41,506 nt of DNA. It comes from Aminipila sp047974845. Lineage in GTDB: Bacteria > Bacillota > Clostridia > Peptostreptococcales > Anaerovoracaceae. The position numbers and the translations under genes are program-made. The stretch lies in contig JBKECQ010000058.1 of NCBI GenBank assembly GCA_047974845.1, positions 1-41,506 of the forward strand, read 5' to 3'. The notes beneath the pieces are model-generated. The model ran no database searches. It was not told where the DNA came from and saw nothing but the letters and a program-made list of their open reading frames with translations. The number at the start of each line of letters is the position of its first letter. Positions within the stretch are counted from its first letter, which is position 1. Below, piece after piece: positions 16,318 to 24,632 of this stretch.

Positions 16318-17514
16318 TTATAGGCTGTTAATAAGATCAGCCTTCTTAATTACTTCAGTAATCCTTACACCAAAGTTATCATCAACGACAACTACATCAC
16401 CCTTTGCAATGCATTGTCCGTTTACATAAACATCTACCTGATCCCCTGCAAGCTTATCTAAAACAACCAGCGAACCTTGCCCAAGTTCCAAAATCTCTTT
16501 TACTAATTTTTTGGTTCTTCCTATTTCTACAGAAACCTGTAACGGAACCTTCATAATCAAGTCAAGATTTGTTCCTGCTTCCGCCGCTGTAACCTCATAG
16601 TTATGATATACAGGCTGAACATTGATTAGCCTTGGATCCATATTATATTGCGGCTGAGCATACATTGGTTGCTGATAACCCGCTCCTTGAGCAGGATACC
16701 CCTGCTGTGGTGGCGGCATTGTCCCCTGCTGCTGATATCCTTGCGGCGGTATTGGCTGTTGTTGCATTGGCGCCGGAGCAGCATTGTTTCCTGCCCCAAG
16801 CATTGCATCTATTGCCGCTTGTGATAATTCACCACCGCCACCTAATGTTTCAGCTTGTGGAGCCGGGGTTGGCGTTGGTGCTGGTGCCGTTTGCTCAATA
16901 TCAGATGTTCCTGAATCTATAAACCCAAATGAAGATATTAGTTTTTTGCAAAGATCTGCTGTCAACATTGTTATAAATTTACTTGAAAAAGTATCCTCAA
17001 TGTCAATGTTAAAGAAAACCTCAACCATAGGTTCATCTGATTTAAAATATTTCTGTTTAAATGCCTCTACGTTTTCAACTTCAAACGCTACCGGAGTGGA
17101 AATATTGACCATAGTTCCAATAACATCTGCTAATGCTGTGGCAGAAGATCCCATCATCTGATTCATCAATTCACAAACTGCGCTCAGTGACAGTTCATCC
17201 AATTCAAAGGTCTCAGGATCAATTTCAGTATACATAAGTATTTCCAAAATCTTTCTAACGTCATCCTTCTTTAACAACATTAGATTATTTCCATCAAGAC
17301 CTGTTACATAGGTTATTTCAACACCTACTGCTGGCTCTACTTCACTGATTTCAAATTCATCATAATCTTTAACCCTGACTGAAGGCGTTGTAATTGTAAC
17401 TTTTCTTCCCAACATATCTGACATGGCTGTGGCAGAAGAGCCTAAACTAATATTTAGGATTTCACCAATACCATCTATCTCCATGGGAGTAAAATAATTT
17501 TTACTATCGCTCAT
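16318..17514 (-). CDS. fliY: flagellar switch protein FliY (CheC-like plus FliN domain)
   Basis: A 398-residue C-ring protein and CheY-P phosphatase of Gram-positive bacteria. Two CheC phosphatase motifs of form (D/S)xxxExxN-x22-P are complete: D-GIG-E-IL-N near residue 14-21 with its Pro 23 residues on, and S-AVC-E-LM-N near 110-117 likewise. A Pro/Gln-rich linker spans about 212-295. The FliN/SpoA domain (about 320-398) includes KVPLQVSVEIGRT and LDKLAGDQVDVYVNGQ. Length is close to Bacillus FliY (378). GAGGTG lies before ATG, and fliM ends 12 bp upstream. Confidence 0.95.
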   Translation of the reverse strand: MSDSKNYFTPMEIDGIGEILNISLGSSATAMSDMLGRKVTITTPSVRVKDYDEFEISEVEPAVGVEITYVTGLDGNNLMLLKKDDVRKILEILMYTEIDPETFELDELSLSAVCELMNQMMGSSATALADVIGTMVNISTPVAFEVENVEAFKQKYFKSDEPMVEVFFNIDIEDTFSSKFITMLTADLCKKLISSFGFIDSGTSDIEQTAPAPTPTPAPQAETLGGGGELSQAAIDAMLGAGNNAAPAPMQQQPIPPQGYQQQGTMPPPQQGYPAQGAGYQQPMYAQPQYNMDPRLINVQPVYHNYEVTAAEAGTNLDLIMKVPLQVSVEIGRTKKLVKEILELGQGSLVVLDKLAGDQVDVYVNGQCIAKGDVVVVDDNFGVRITEVIKKADLINSL

Positions 17515-17526
17515 ATATCACCTCTG

Positions 17527-18540
17527 CTACGACCGGCTTATGGTAGTACCTGTTATTTTTACTGCCACATTGCCTTTCTTTTCTCCAAGACGACCCTTAT
17601 ACCAAGGTTTTTCCTCTACATAAATTGCCACCTCAGAGTCTTTTGGTTTCTTTAAATTTATAACATCTCCCGGTTTTAAGGAGTAAACATCTTCCAATAG
17701 AATACTTGCTTCTCCTAAAAACGCTTTAATCTCCAGTTGTGAATCCTTCAAACTATTTAAGATTTCTTCCCTATATGCTTCATCTTCTTGATGTTCCCTC
17801 TTTCTGCCCAACAGATTAGTTTGGTCTGCCATCTTAAATACGTCTTCCATGATTCCACCTGGAATACAAATATTAAAAGTTCCTGTAGTTCCTCTAATTT
17901 CAACATTTAGAACTACTATAACTACTATTTCATCAGATTGAATACTTTGTATTAATCTTGGATTAGTTTCTATTTTATCAAATTTGAAAGATACATCAAA
18001 GTAACTTTGCCAAGACTCTTCCATTATGGGTAATAGGTGAACCATAACGTTTTCAAAAAGAGAGATTTCAATATCTGTAAATCCTCCATCTGAATCCATA
18101 TCACCTACATCACCTGATCCTCCTATCATTCTGTCTATCAAAGAGTAAATGATACTATTGCTCATTTGAATCATCAGTGTCTCTGAGTTACCCTTACCAT
18201 TGTTTACTGAACCATCTACCATTGCTACTATATCATTTTCTGATAAAGCATTATTGAACTCAAAGTACTTTTGCTCTTCTATATCAACCATTTCAATTTG
18301 GCAAGAAAGTCTCATCATACTTGTTAGATACGAAGAAACGACTCTTGCAAAGTTTTCATATACACTGAAAACCAACTTCAAACGATCTCTGGTAAACTTC
18401 TTAGGAGTCTTAAAGTCATATTTTTTTATTTTTCTGGTTTCTTCTTCCTCAATCAGTTTTTTCTCTTGATCTTCACCATCAGACGAGTTTAACGAATTGA
18501 GTAAGGCGTCAATTTGACTTTGCGATAATACGTCAGCCAT
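17527..18540 (-). CDS. fliM: flagellar switch protein FliM
   Basis: A 337-residue C-ring protein. The N-terminal LSQSQIDALLNSL is the CheY-P binding peptide. The middle CheC-like domain (about 45-235) contains MIGGSGDVGD and the FTDIEISLFENV segment. The C-terminal SpoA domain (about 260-335) contains EVAIYVEEKPWYKGRLG. GGAG precedes ATG. It directly follows motB; the usual fliL is not there. Confidence 0.96.
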   Translation of the reverse strand: MADVLSQSQIDALLNSLNSSDGEDQEKKLIEEEETRKIKKYDFKTPKKFTRDRLKLVFSVYENFARVVSSYLTSMMRLSCQIEMVDIEEQKYFEFNNALSENDIVAMVDGSVNNGKGNSETLMIQMSNSIIYSLIDRMIGGSGDVGDMDSDGGFTDIEISLFENVMVHLLPIMEESWQSYFDVSFKFDKIETNPRLIQSIQSDEIVVIVVLNVEIRGTTGTFNICIPGGIMEDVFKMADQTNLLGRKREHQEDEAYREEILNSLKDSQLEIKAFLGEASILLEDVYSLKPGDVINLKKPKDSEVAIYVEEKPWYKGRLGEKKGNVAVKITGTTISRS

Positions 18541-18569
18541 TAAATTCTCCTACTTTTAATTCACAATCT

Positions 18570-19409
18570 TTACACTTCTTCCTCTGTTACCGTAGTCTTT
18601 TTGCCTTCATCTTCTTTAGGTTCAGAGGTACTTGCATCCACACTTTCATCTATATTCTTATAAACTTCATCTAAAGTATATTTGGCTGCATCATTTTTTG
18701 CTATATATATTTCAACCCTTCTATTTTTTGCCCTATCTGCCTCTGTTACAAATGAGGCAATAGGATAGTGTTGACCATATCCTATCGAACATAATTTTTC
18801 TCCCGAAACAAGACCTTTGTTTTCTATGTATACCAGCACCTCAGTAGCTCTGTTGGATGATAGAAATCTATCTCCCTCAATAGGGTTTGGTTTGTTAGGA
18901 TCCGCTTGATTTGTGTGACCCATAACTCTTATTTCACCCACCTGATCTGCCACCGGTGCTATAGAGTTACATAAAACATCTAATATGTCTTTGCCCTCTT
19001 GTCTAAGGGTATAACTGTCTCCATTAAAAAAGATATTATTTCTAAAAATTATAAAGGCAAAGTCTTTTCCTTTTTTAACTTCTATGCCTTCTTGTAAGTT
19101 GTTTTGTTCTACAAACTCTTTCATGGCCCAAAAAATCTGATCGAAGCTTTCTTCGTCAGTCATTAATCCACCGGCCTCTTGCCCTACAGCACCTTCACCC
19201 TTGTTGTTTTCCGGTTCTTCTTGAACCAGTTGGCTTATATTTTCTGCCGCTGCCGGATTAAAGCTTTTTACAACCATAATCCATTTTTGAGCATCCACGG
19301 ATGAGATAGAAAAAAGCAACACGAAAAAACACAGTAATAAGGTTACCATATCCCCATATGTATCCATCCAATTGTTCTTTGGAGCTTCATGTTTTTTCTT
19401 CATTGCCAT
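18570..19409 (-). CDS. motB: flagellar stator protein MotB
   Basis: A 279-residue stator subunit. One N-terminal membrane segment (about 18-40) carries the ion-binding Asp as D20 in YGDMVTLLLCFFVLLFS. An OmpA/MotB peptidoglycan-binding domain spans about 115-250 with RVMGHTNQAD and SSNRATEVLVYI. The segment with Cys before FFVLL resembles PomB-type (sodium) stators more than Escherichia MotB, but the ion cannot be assigned from this. AGAGG precedes ATG. The gene follows motA by 85 bp. Confidence 0.95.
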   Translation of the reverse strand: MAMKKKHEAPKNNWMDTYGDMVTLLLCFFVLLFSISSVDAQKWIMVVKSFNPAAAENISQLVQEEPENNKGEGAVGQEAGGLMTDEESFDQIFWAMKEFVEQNNLQEGIEVKKGKDFAFIIFRNNIFFNGDSYTLRQEGKDILDVLCNSIAPVADQVGEIRVMGHTNQADPNKPNPIEGDRFLSSNRATEVLVYIENKGLVSGEKLCSIGYGQHYPIASFVTEADRAKNRRVEIYIAKNDAAKYTLDEVYKNIDESVDASTSEPKEDEGKKTTVTEEEV

Positions 19410-19494
19410 ATTAATATTCCTCTGATGTAATTATTATATTTTCTCTTTAACTAATTGTTATTATCACTGCAAGCTTAATTTATATTAATTCTAT

Positions 19495-20277
19495 TTATTC
19501 CGCAGCCTCAGACAAATCAGCCTTTTCTGCTTCAGATAAATATGAAATCAATTTCTCTCTTATAAATTTTGGATTTTCTCCCGATTGTATTGATAAAATA
19601 CCTTCTACAATCATTTGTTTGCACAGCATTTCTTCTGCATGCCTTGCTTTTAGTTTATTTGCAATAGGAGAAAAGAATAAATTTGCAAATAACGAACCAT
19701 AGAATGTAGTAATAAGTGCTACGGACATGGCTGGTCCAATGTCACCGGCACCTCCACCTTCTATGTCAAGACCTTTCAGCATATTGATTAGACCTATAAG
19801 CGTACCAATCATACCAAAGGCCGGGCAAGTTCCCGCAGCTAATTCGTAAAAGCCAAAGGCTTTGGCGTGTCTATCGTCTAAATACCCAAGCTCGTCCTCT
19901 AAAAGTTGTTTAACCTTATCGGAATCGATGGCATCAACAATTAATAGCACACTATCTTTTAAAAAGGCGTCCTCTAATTCCTCTGCTTTAGACTCTAAAG
20001 AAAGTAGGCCATTCTTCCTGGCTGATTGAGCTAAGTCTACAATTATTTCTATATAAGCCTTAGGGTCGTACTTTTTCCCTCCTATGGCTATTTTTAAGTG
20101 TTTTGGAATGCCTTTAAGAACTTCTCCCGGTGTACAAGCAACCATTGCAGCCATTGTACCGCCAATAGTAATGGCCAAACTTGCTGGGTCAATAAAGTTT
20201 CCTATTTTTGCAAACCCAATACCAAAAACAATTAGACCTAATCCTGATAATATTCCTAATATAGTAGCTATATCCAT
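19495..20277 (-). CDS. motA: flagellar stator protein MotA
   Basis: A 260-residue stator subunit with four membrane segments (about 4-22, 32-50, 148-170, 182-203). The GTCPAFGMIGTLIGLINML stretch holds the conserved Pro of the ion path. The cytoplasmic loop (about 60-140) is charged, as needed for contact with FliG. Length is normal. GGAG precedes ATG; the gene is followed by motB. Confidence 0.95.
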   Translation of the reverse strand: MDIATILGILSGLGLIVFGIGFAKIGNFIDPASLAITIGGTMAAMVACTPGEVLKGIPKHLKIAIGGKKYDPKAYIEIIVDLAQSARKNGLLSLESKAEELEDAFLKDSVLLIVDAIDSDKVKQLLEDELGYLDDRHAKAFGFYELAAGTCPAFGMIGTLIGLINMLKGLDIEGGGAGDIGPAMSVALITTFYGSLFANLFFSPIANKLKARHAEEMLCKQMIVEGILSIQSGENPKFIREKLISYLSEAEKADLSEAAE

Positions 20278-20327
20278 TTGCTTCTCCTATGTAGACACTT
20301 TAACTTCTGTTTTTTGTTATTGTAAAA

Positions 20328-20558
20328 TTAATCCGCGATTTCCGCTAAACGTCGTTTTGCTTTTAAGTAGCTTTCCTTATCAACTACCCTAGCATTAAAT
20401 TCAATAATTCTATCTATTATTTCTTCAAAAGATTCCTTAACTAAATAATAGTCTTTATTGTCTAAAACAATCTTTGATTCCGGAATAGATTCGATTATTT
20501 GGATGTGTGTGTGATTTAATAAAAATTCTACACCATTTAATCTTGTGAGTTTTACCAT
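20328..20558 (-). CDS. swrD: FlbD/SwrD family flagellar protein
   Basis: A 76-residue protein of the FlbD (PF06289) family, recognised by MVKLTRLNGVEFLLN, the following IQIIESIPESKIVLDN and the ESFEEIIDRIIEF helix. In Bacillus subtilis SwrD raises motor torque by acting on stator use. Its location directly before motA-motB fits that. The 30 residues after the core are basic and helical. Confidence 0.88.
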   Translation of the reverse strand: MVKLTRLNGVEFLLNHTHIQIIESIPESKIVLDNKDYYLVKESFEEIIDRIIEFNARVVDKESYLKAKRRLAEIAD

Positions 20559-20625
20559 AGTTCATACCCAATTCATAATAGTACTGGAGGAGAGTAATCT
20601 CCCTCCAGTACCTATAAAGATTTAA

Positions 20626-21618
20626 TTATCTTTTCATATTTACAAGTTCTTCTAACATTGTATCTGTTACAGTTATAATTCTTGTATTTGCCTGGAATCC
20701 TCTTTGAGTTGTAATCAAATCTGTAAATTCTTTAGATAAATCTACATTTGACATTTCTAAACAACCTGATTGAATTGATCCTGTAGAGTTCTGACCTGAT
20801 GGGTTTACTGTAATGGTACCCGTATTTGCCTTTGCAGTATAGTAAGAGTCCTCACCTCTTTCAAGGGCATTTGGGTTTGGTACATTGGCCATTGCAATTT
20901 GTCCAATTACAACGGACTTATTTTCGTCATTAGTACCAACGATAGTTCCATCCTTACCGATGGTAATATTCTTTAGTTCCATCGGTTCATAGTCTTTATC
21001 TGTTGCATCTGCGTTCTTGTTTGGAAGTCTTATAGCTGTAAGTTTACTCTTATCAACCTCATACTTTCCTTCTTTGTCAGCGCCATCACCAGGAGTATAT
21101 GTACTCATAAAGCCATATACCATACGTCCGTTAGAGTCTACTAAGTTTCCGTCACCATCAAAGTTGAAAACTCCCACTCTTGTTAGGTTCAGCCCTGATA
21201 TTTCAGTTTGATCAACTTCACCTGCTTTTTTTGCATCTGCATCATCTCCGCCGGTTCCCACGGTAATACCGTCTCTTACACCATCGGTTTCACCCGGTTT
21301 CATTCCTACTAAGAAAAAGCCATTTCCAATAATCATGCAATCCATAGGGTTATCTGTAGCTGCTGTACCTCCTCCAGTCATTAATGAATCAATTGAACTA
21401 ACCTTTGATCCGTATCCAACTTGGGAAGGGTTTGTTCCTCCATATGTATCTCCTGCTGCTCCTGCTCCTGAAGACGTTGCATAAAAAACGTCTCTAAAAG
21501 TTACTCTTGCTGCCTTGTAGCCATAAGTATTAACATTGGCTATGTTATTACCTATAACGTCCATTTTTGATTGGTGAGCACGCAGTCCTGACACTGCAGC
21601 AAACATTGATTTAACCAT
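20626..21618 (-). CDS. flgE: flagellar hook protein FlgE
   Basis: A 330-residue axial protein of the rod/hook family. N-terminal MFAAVSGLRAHQSKMDVIGNNIANVNTYGYK is the flg_bb_rod signature; the C-terminus (LEMSNVDLSKEFTDLITTQRGFQANTRII) completes the D0 coiled coil. The middle region is short for a hook protein. It is closer to FlgE than FlgG by position (after flgD) and by the NTYGYKAARVTF segment. AAAGGAG precedes ATG. Confidence 0.9.
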   Translation of the reverse strand: MVKSMFAAVSGLRAHQSKMDVIGNNIANVNTYGYKAARVTFRDVFYATSSGAGAAGDTYGGTNPSQVGYGSKVSSIDSLMTGGGTAATDNPMDCMIIGNGFFLVGMKPGETDGVRDGITVGTGGDDADAKKAGEVDQTEISGLNLTRVGVFNFDGDGNLVDSNGRMVYGFMSTYTPGDGADKEGKYEVDKSKLTAIRLPNKNADATDKDYEPMELKNITIGKDGTIVGTNDENKSVVIGQIAMANVPNPNALERGEDSYYTAKANTGTITVNPSGQNSTGSIQSGCLEMSNVDLSKEFTDLITTQRGFQANTRIITVTDTMLEELVNMKR

Positions 21619-21750
21619 TTATATTGTCTCCTTTCAGAGCCGTATTGAAATATATCATTCACATATATTTCCTAACCTCCATAAATGGTCCGGCTATTAT
21701 ATACGGCTATTAAAACTAACTTGAAAGTCATTAAATTGTATATTTGCGAT

Positions 21751-22188
21751 TTACAGTATTACTGCACCATCTATATTAGTGAACACATTATTACGCATTT
21801 CACTTCCTGTCATTGTTGTTACAACAGTTTTATTTGGTACATTTACGATAAATGCGTTTACTGAATCAAATATAACCACGTCCTTAGCGCCCTTAGCGTC
21901 GGCCTTTTTTACAGCCTCATTTAAGTCTTCCATAAGCTCCGGGGTTACATCAATTCCTCTTTGTAATACTCTCTCTTGAGCGTGTTTCGAAAATTGTAAG
22001 CCTTGTTTCTTGTCAACACCACTGTTTTTATCCAGTTGTTCTTTCAAGAGGGTACCAAAATCTGCACCTATTGGCGTCATACCAACATTACGATTTAAAT
22101 TATTTAAATTATTTACGTTGTTAGCTGTTTTACCGCCTACTAACTTATTAACGTTTTGAAAGTTATTTATAATCTTAATATCAGTCAT
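21751..22188 (-). CDS. flagellar operon protein, TIGR02530 family
   Basis: A 145-residue protein found between flgD and flgE in many Firmicute flagellar operons. The conserved C-terminal half begins FSKHAQERVLQRGI and includes VIFDSVNAFIVNVPNKTVVTTM. The Asn-rich N-terminus is variable. It has no signal or membrane segment; the function is not established, with a hook-assembly role inferred from position. AAAGGAGG precedes ATG. After it, 132 bp to flgE contain an 8-bp inverted repeat (21638-21645 with 21701-21708) but no terminator. Confidence 0.87.
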   Translation of the reverse strand: MTDIKIINNFQNVNKLVGGKTANNVNNLNNLNRNVGMTPIGADFGTLLKEQLDKNSGVDKKQGLQFSKHAQERVLQRGIDVTPELMEDLNEAVKKADAKGAKDVVIFDSVNAFIVNVPNKTVVTTMTGSEMRNNVFTNIDGAVIL

Positions 22189-22217
22189 TTTAAAGCACCT
22201 CCTTTAAATGTTTTTGT

Positions 22218-22844
22218 TTATACCTTGCCGGTATCTCCTCCGGGGGTTTCGGTATTTCCACCATCTCCACCGTCTCCGGGCTTTTCAGTATCTCCGCCGT
22301 CTCCGCCGTCTCCACCATCTCCACCGTCTCCGCCATCTCCAGGCTCTTCAGGTTTTGCATCTGCCGGGTTGTCCGGTACTTCTCCTACAATCATTATTTG
22401 ACTTAATGAGTATGGTTTTTCATCAATATAGATAACAGGCTCTCCCTCAAATAGTGTAACACCTGAAACAACACCTTTTTTTGTAACCAAGGTTTCTACT
22501 TTTGAGCCATCTGAGTTTTGAATAACTTGCACTTCTGCAACTGTTACTTCTTTTCCTATAAGTGATGCCGCATATGATGTTGCATCCATTGCAAAAATAT
22601 TTTCTTGCATGGAAACCATTGACTGTATGGATTGTATTTGAGTAAACTGAGCCATTTGCCCTATCATCTCGCCTGTGTCCATGGTATTATTCATATCTTG
22701 GTTCTTAAGCTGTGCCACTAATAGTTGTAACCAGTCTACCGTTTGTAAGTTTAAATCCGATTGAAGATTATTGCTGGCGGATTTATTGGTTGATAGTGAT
22801 TTAATAGATGACATAATCTGATCGCTAACGCTACCTGTTGCCAA
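22218..22844 (-). CDS. flgD: hook-capping scaffold FlgD with Gly-Asp tail
   Basis: A 208-residue hook scaffold protein. The FlgD N-terminal signature is clear: WLQLLVAQLKNQDMNNTMDTGEMIGQMAQFTQIQSI (about 34-70), followed by AASLIGKEV. The usual Ig-like/FnIII extension is reduced to one short beta module (about 95-150). The last 40 residues are a low-complexity tail of GDG repeats with two Thr-Glu-Pro breaks, encoded by a 9-bp tandem repeat (22291-22335). The start is TTG, 8 bp after AGGGGG. Confidence 0.93.
   Translation of the reverse strand: MATGSVSDQIMSSIKSLSTNKSASNNLQSDLNLQTVDWLQLLVAQLKNQDMNNTMDTGEMIGQMAQFTQIQSIQSMVSMQENIFAMDATSYAASLIGKEVTVAEVQVIQNSDGSKVETLVTKKGVVSGVTLFEGEPVIYIDEKPYSLSQIMIVGEVPDNPADAKPEEPGDGGDGGDGGDGGDGGDTEKPGDGGDGGNTETPGGDTGKV
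22291..22335. repeat. 9-bp tandem repeat inside flgD
   Basis: Five copies of TCTCCGCCG with one or two transitions at the last six bases, encoding (GDG)n on the minus strand. A shorter related run lies at 22264-22278. The unit is a multiple of three, so changes in copy number keep the reading frame. Confidence 0.85.
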
Positions 22845-22859
22845 ACTGATTCCCCCTCT

Positions 22860-24062
22860 CTATACTGCTTCTTCTATTTGGGAAACAAGTCCCAATCTCA
22901 ATCTGTCCATAAAAGATAGGCTTTCATTTAGCTTTTCTTTTTCTTTTTGATTGCTGTGGTTTCTTTGATTTTGATTGTTTTGTTCTTGGAAATTATCTCT
23001 ATCAAATTGACCTTCATTGCTTTCGGATTGATTTACATGAATATTACTGTCCATGCCTGTATTACCTTCCAAAATAGCTTTCATGGCCTCTGATTGCATG
23101 GATAATAGCTGATGTGTTTTAGGGTTAGATGTACTCATTACAAGTTCAGCATTTCCGTTGGCAAAAATCATTTTAATATTGATTTTCCCTAAATTTCTTG
23201 GATATAGCTCCAATTCAAACTCGTGCTTACCCTGGTTCACCTTATGTAGAATCTTGTCCACAAGCTGATTGGCTAAATCCGCTTTAGTAGTATCTATAGG
23301 TGCTTCTGCAACCTTTATGTTTATCTTGGATGGATCAAGTTGATTTGGTTTCGCCATTAGGTTTTCCTTTGGCATACCTTCGCCATCTTGAACACCTTCT
23401 AAAGATTCAGAGTTTAAACTTGATTTATCAAGTACCTTTACTTCCCCCATGCCTTCTGCATTTACAGCTTTTACTTCTACTTTTGAAGTATCCGTCAATT
23501 GTGATTCAATCTCAGCATTTCCCTCAACATTCTGGCTTTGCAGATTTTTGAGCATAGCCAACTTTGCTAAATCAACATTATCAGACGCAGGAATAGCAAA
23601 TTCACCTTCCGGTACTTCTGTTGACAACAAGTTAGAAAGAATATTTTTTGCTACATTATTGGCAATATTTTCATTACTTCCAACTAGTAAGTTCTCCTCA
23701 GGCACAATATTTATCATAGAATTGTCTAATGTCTCTAATTGCTGGATAAACTGTGATGCCGCAGTTAAAGCTAGTTCCTCTTTACAAAGTTCATTGTCTT
23801 GTACATTTTCAATGGCGTCATCTTTGCTTGCAGGATATTTGTTGTTATCAACCTTATTCTGATTGCCTTCAGGTTTTGTTTGCTTATCACTAATATTCCT
23901 TTTGCTTGAACTTGATGACGTTTCAGCCTTGTCAAAAGCCTTATCCATTTCTTTTTTAAAGGATTGATTGCCATAACCGTTGGCGTTAGCCGATTTAGTG
24001 TTTACTGGTTTGGTTTGCACAGAGCTTCCTCCCAGCATTTGAAATAACGCTTGCGCATTCAT
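22860..24062 (-). CDS. fliK: flagellar hook-length control protein FliK
   Basis: A 400-residue secreted molecular ruler. The C-terminal Flg_hook domain (about 268-350) is plain: FELELYPRNLGKINIKM carries the LxPxxLG motif, followed by AELVMSTSNPKTHQLL and a helical tail. The N-terminal 250 residues are of low order, rich in Asn, Lys, Ser and Glu, as expected for the ruler. A Gln/Asn-rich stretch follows the domain. AAGGAGG precedes ATG. Confidence 0.93.
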   Translation of the reverse strand: MNAQALFQMLGGSSVQTKPVNTKSANANGYGNQSFKKEMDKAFDKAETSSSSSKRNISDKQTKPEGNQNKVDNNKYPASKDDAIENVQDNELCKEELALTAASQFIQQLETLDNSMINIVPEENLLVGSNENIANNVAKNILSNLLSTEVPEGEFAIPASDNVDLAKLAMLKNLQSQNVEGNAEIESQLTDTSKVEVKAVNAEGMGEVKVLDKSSLNSESLEGVQDGEGMPKENLMAKPNQLDPSKINIKVAEAPIDTTKADLANQLVDKILHKVNQGKHEFELELYPRNLGKINIKMIFANGNAELVMSTSNPKTHQLLSMQSEAMKAILEGNTGMDSNIHVNQSESNEGQFDRDNFQEQNNQNQRNHSNQKEKEKLNESLSFMDRLRLGLVSQIEEAV

Positions 24063-24148
24063 TTAAGGACCTCCTTTCTTATTTAGTTTTTAAGGTTCAA
24101 TAAACCAAACAGATTTATCTCTGAATGATTTTAATATATATCAAGCCG

Positions 24149-24592
24149 TTATTTACGACTGGATAACTGATTTGATACGAATTCCTCTGTAGCCAGTTCT
24201 TGTTTTTTAGTCTCATCTTTAAGATATTCTCCGTACCTTTTTTCTCTGAGTTTCTCTATGGACATTACATCAGTTTTAGCAAGAATTAATTCATGCCTTC
24301 TTCTGGTTTCTATTTTCTTTAATCCTTTTAGTTTGTCTTCTTCTTCATTTATCCTGTTTTGCAGTATTTTTATGTACTTCTTGTATCCTTGGTATTCTAA
24401 AATAGATATACCTTGGCTATTTTTAATATTTAGCTCACCGTTTATATCGGCTAATTCAGATGTAATCTTTAATATTAATGCTTGTTGCTTATTTACCTCA
24501 GAAACCGCCATCGCATATTTCGATTTTGCTTCGTCTAAGGTAATATTTCTATACTTCTCTACAGATTTAAGAGAAAACTTAAACTTCGCCAT
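24149..24592 (-). CDS. fliJ: flagellar export chaperone FliJ
   Basis: A 147-residue, almost wholly helical protein predicted as an antiparallel coiled coil (charged heptads from about 10 to 130). FKFSLKSVEKYRNITLDEAKSKYA fits the FliJ N-terminus. It acts with the FliI ATPase. It lies 40 bp after fliI. Confidence 0.88.
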   Translation of the reverse strand: MAKFKFSLKSVEKYRNITLDEAKSKYAMAVSEVNKQQALILKITSELADINGELNIKNSQGISILEYQGYKKYIKILQNRINEEEDKLKGLKKIETRRRHELILAKTDVMSIEKLREKRYGEYLKDETKKQELATEEFVSNQLSSRK

Positions 24593-24632
24593 AATACCCT
24601 ATTTTATACCTTTTTACCTTTTTTTTCAATGT

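Noticed and set aside
20626..21618. Hook gene as FlgG
   Set aside because: Rod and hook proteins share the signatures, but position after flgD and the TIGR02530 gene and before flbD fits FlgE.
21638..21708. Inverted repeat AGCCGTAT/ATACGGCT between flgE and the TIGR02530 gene as a terminator
   Set aside because: The loop is 55 bases and there is no T tract.
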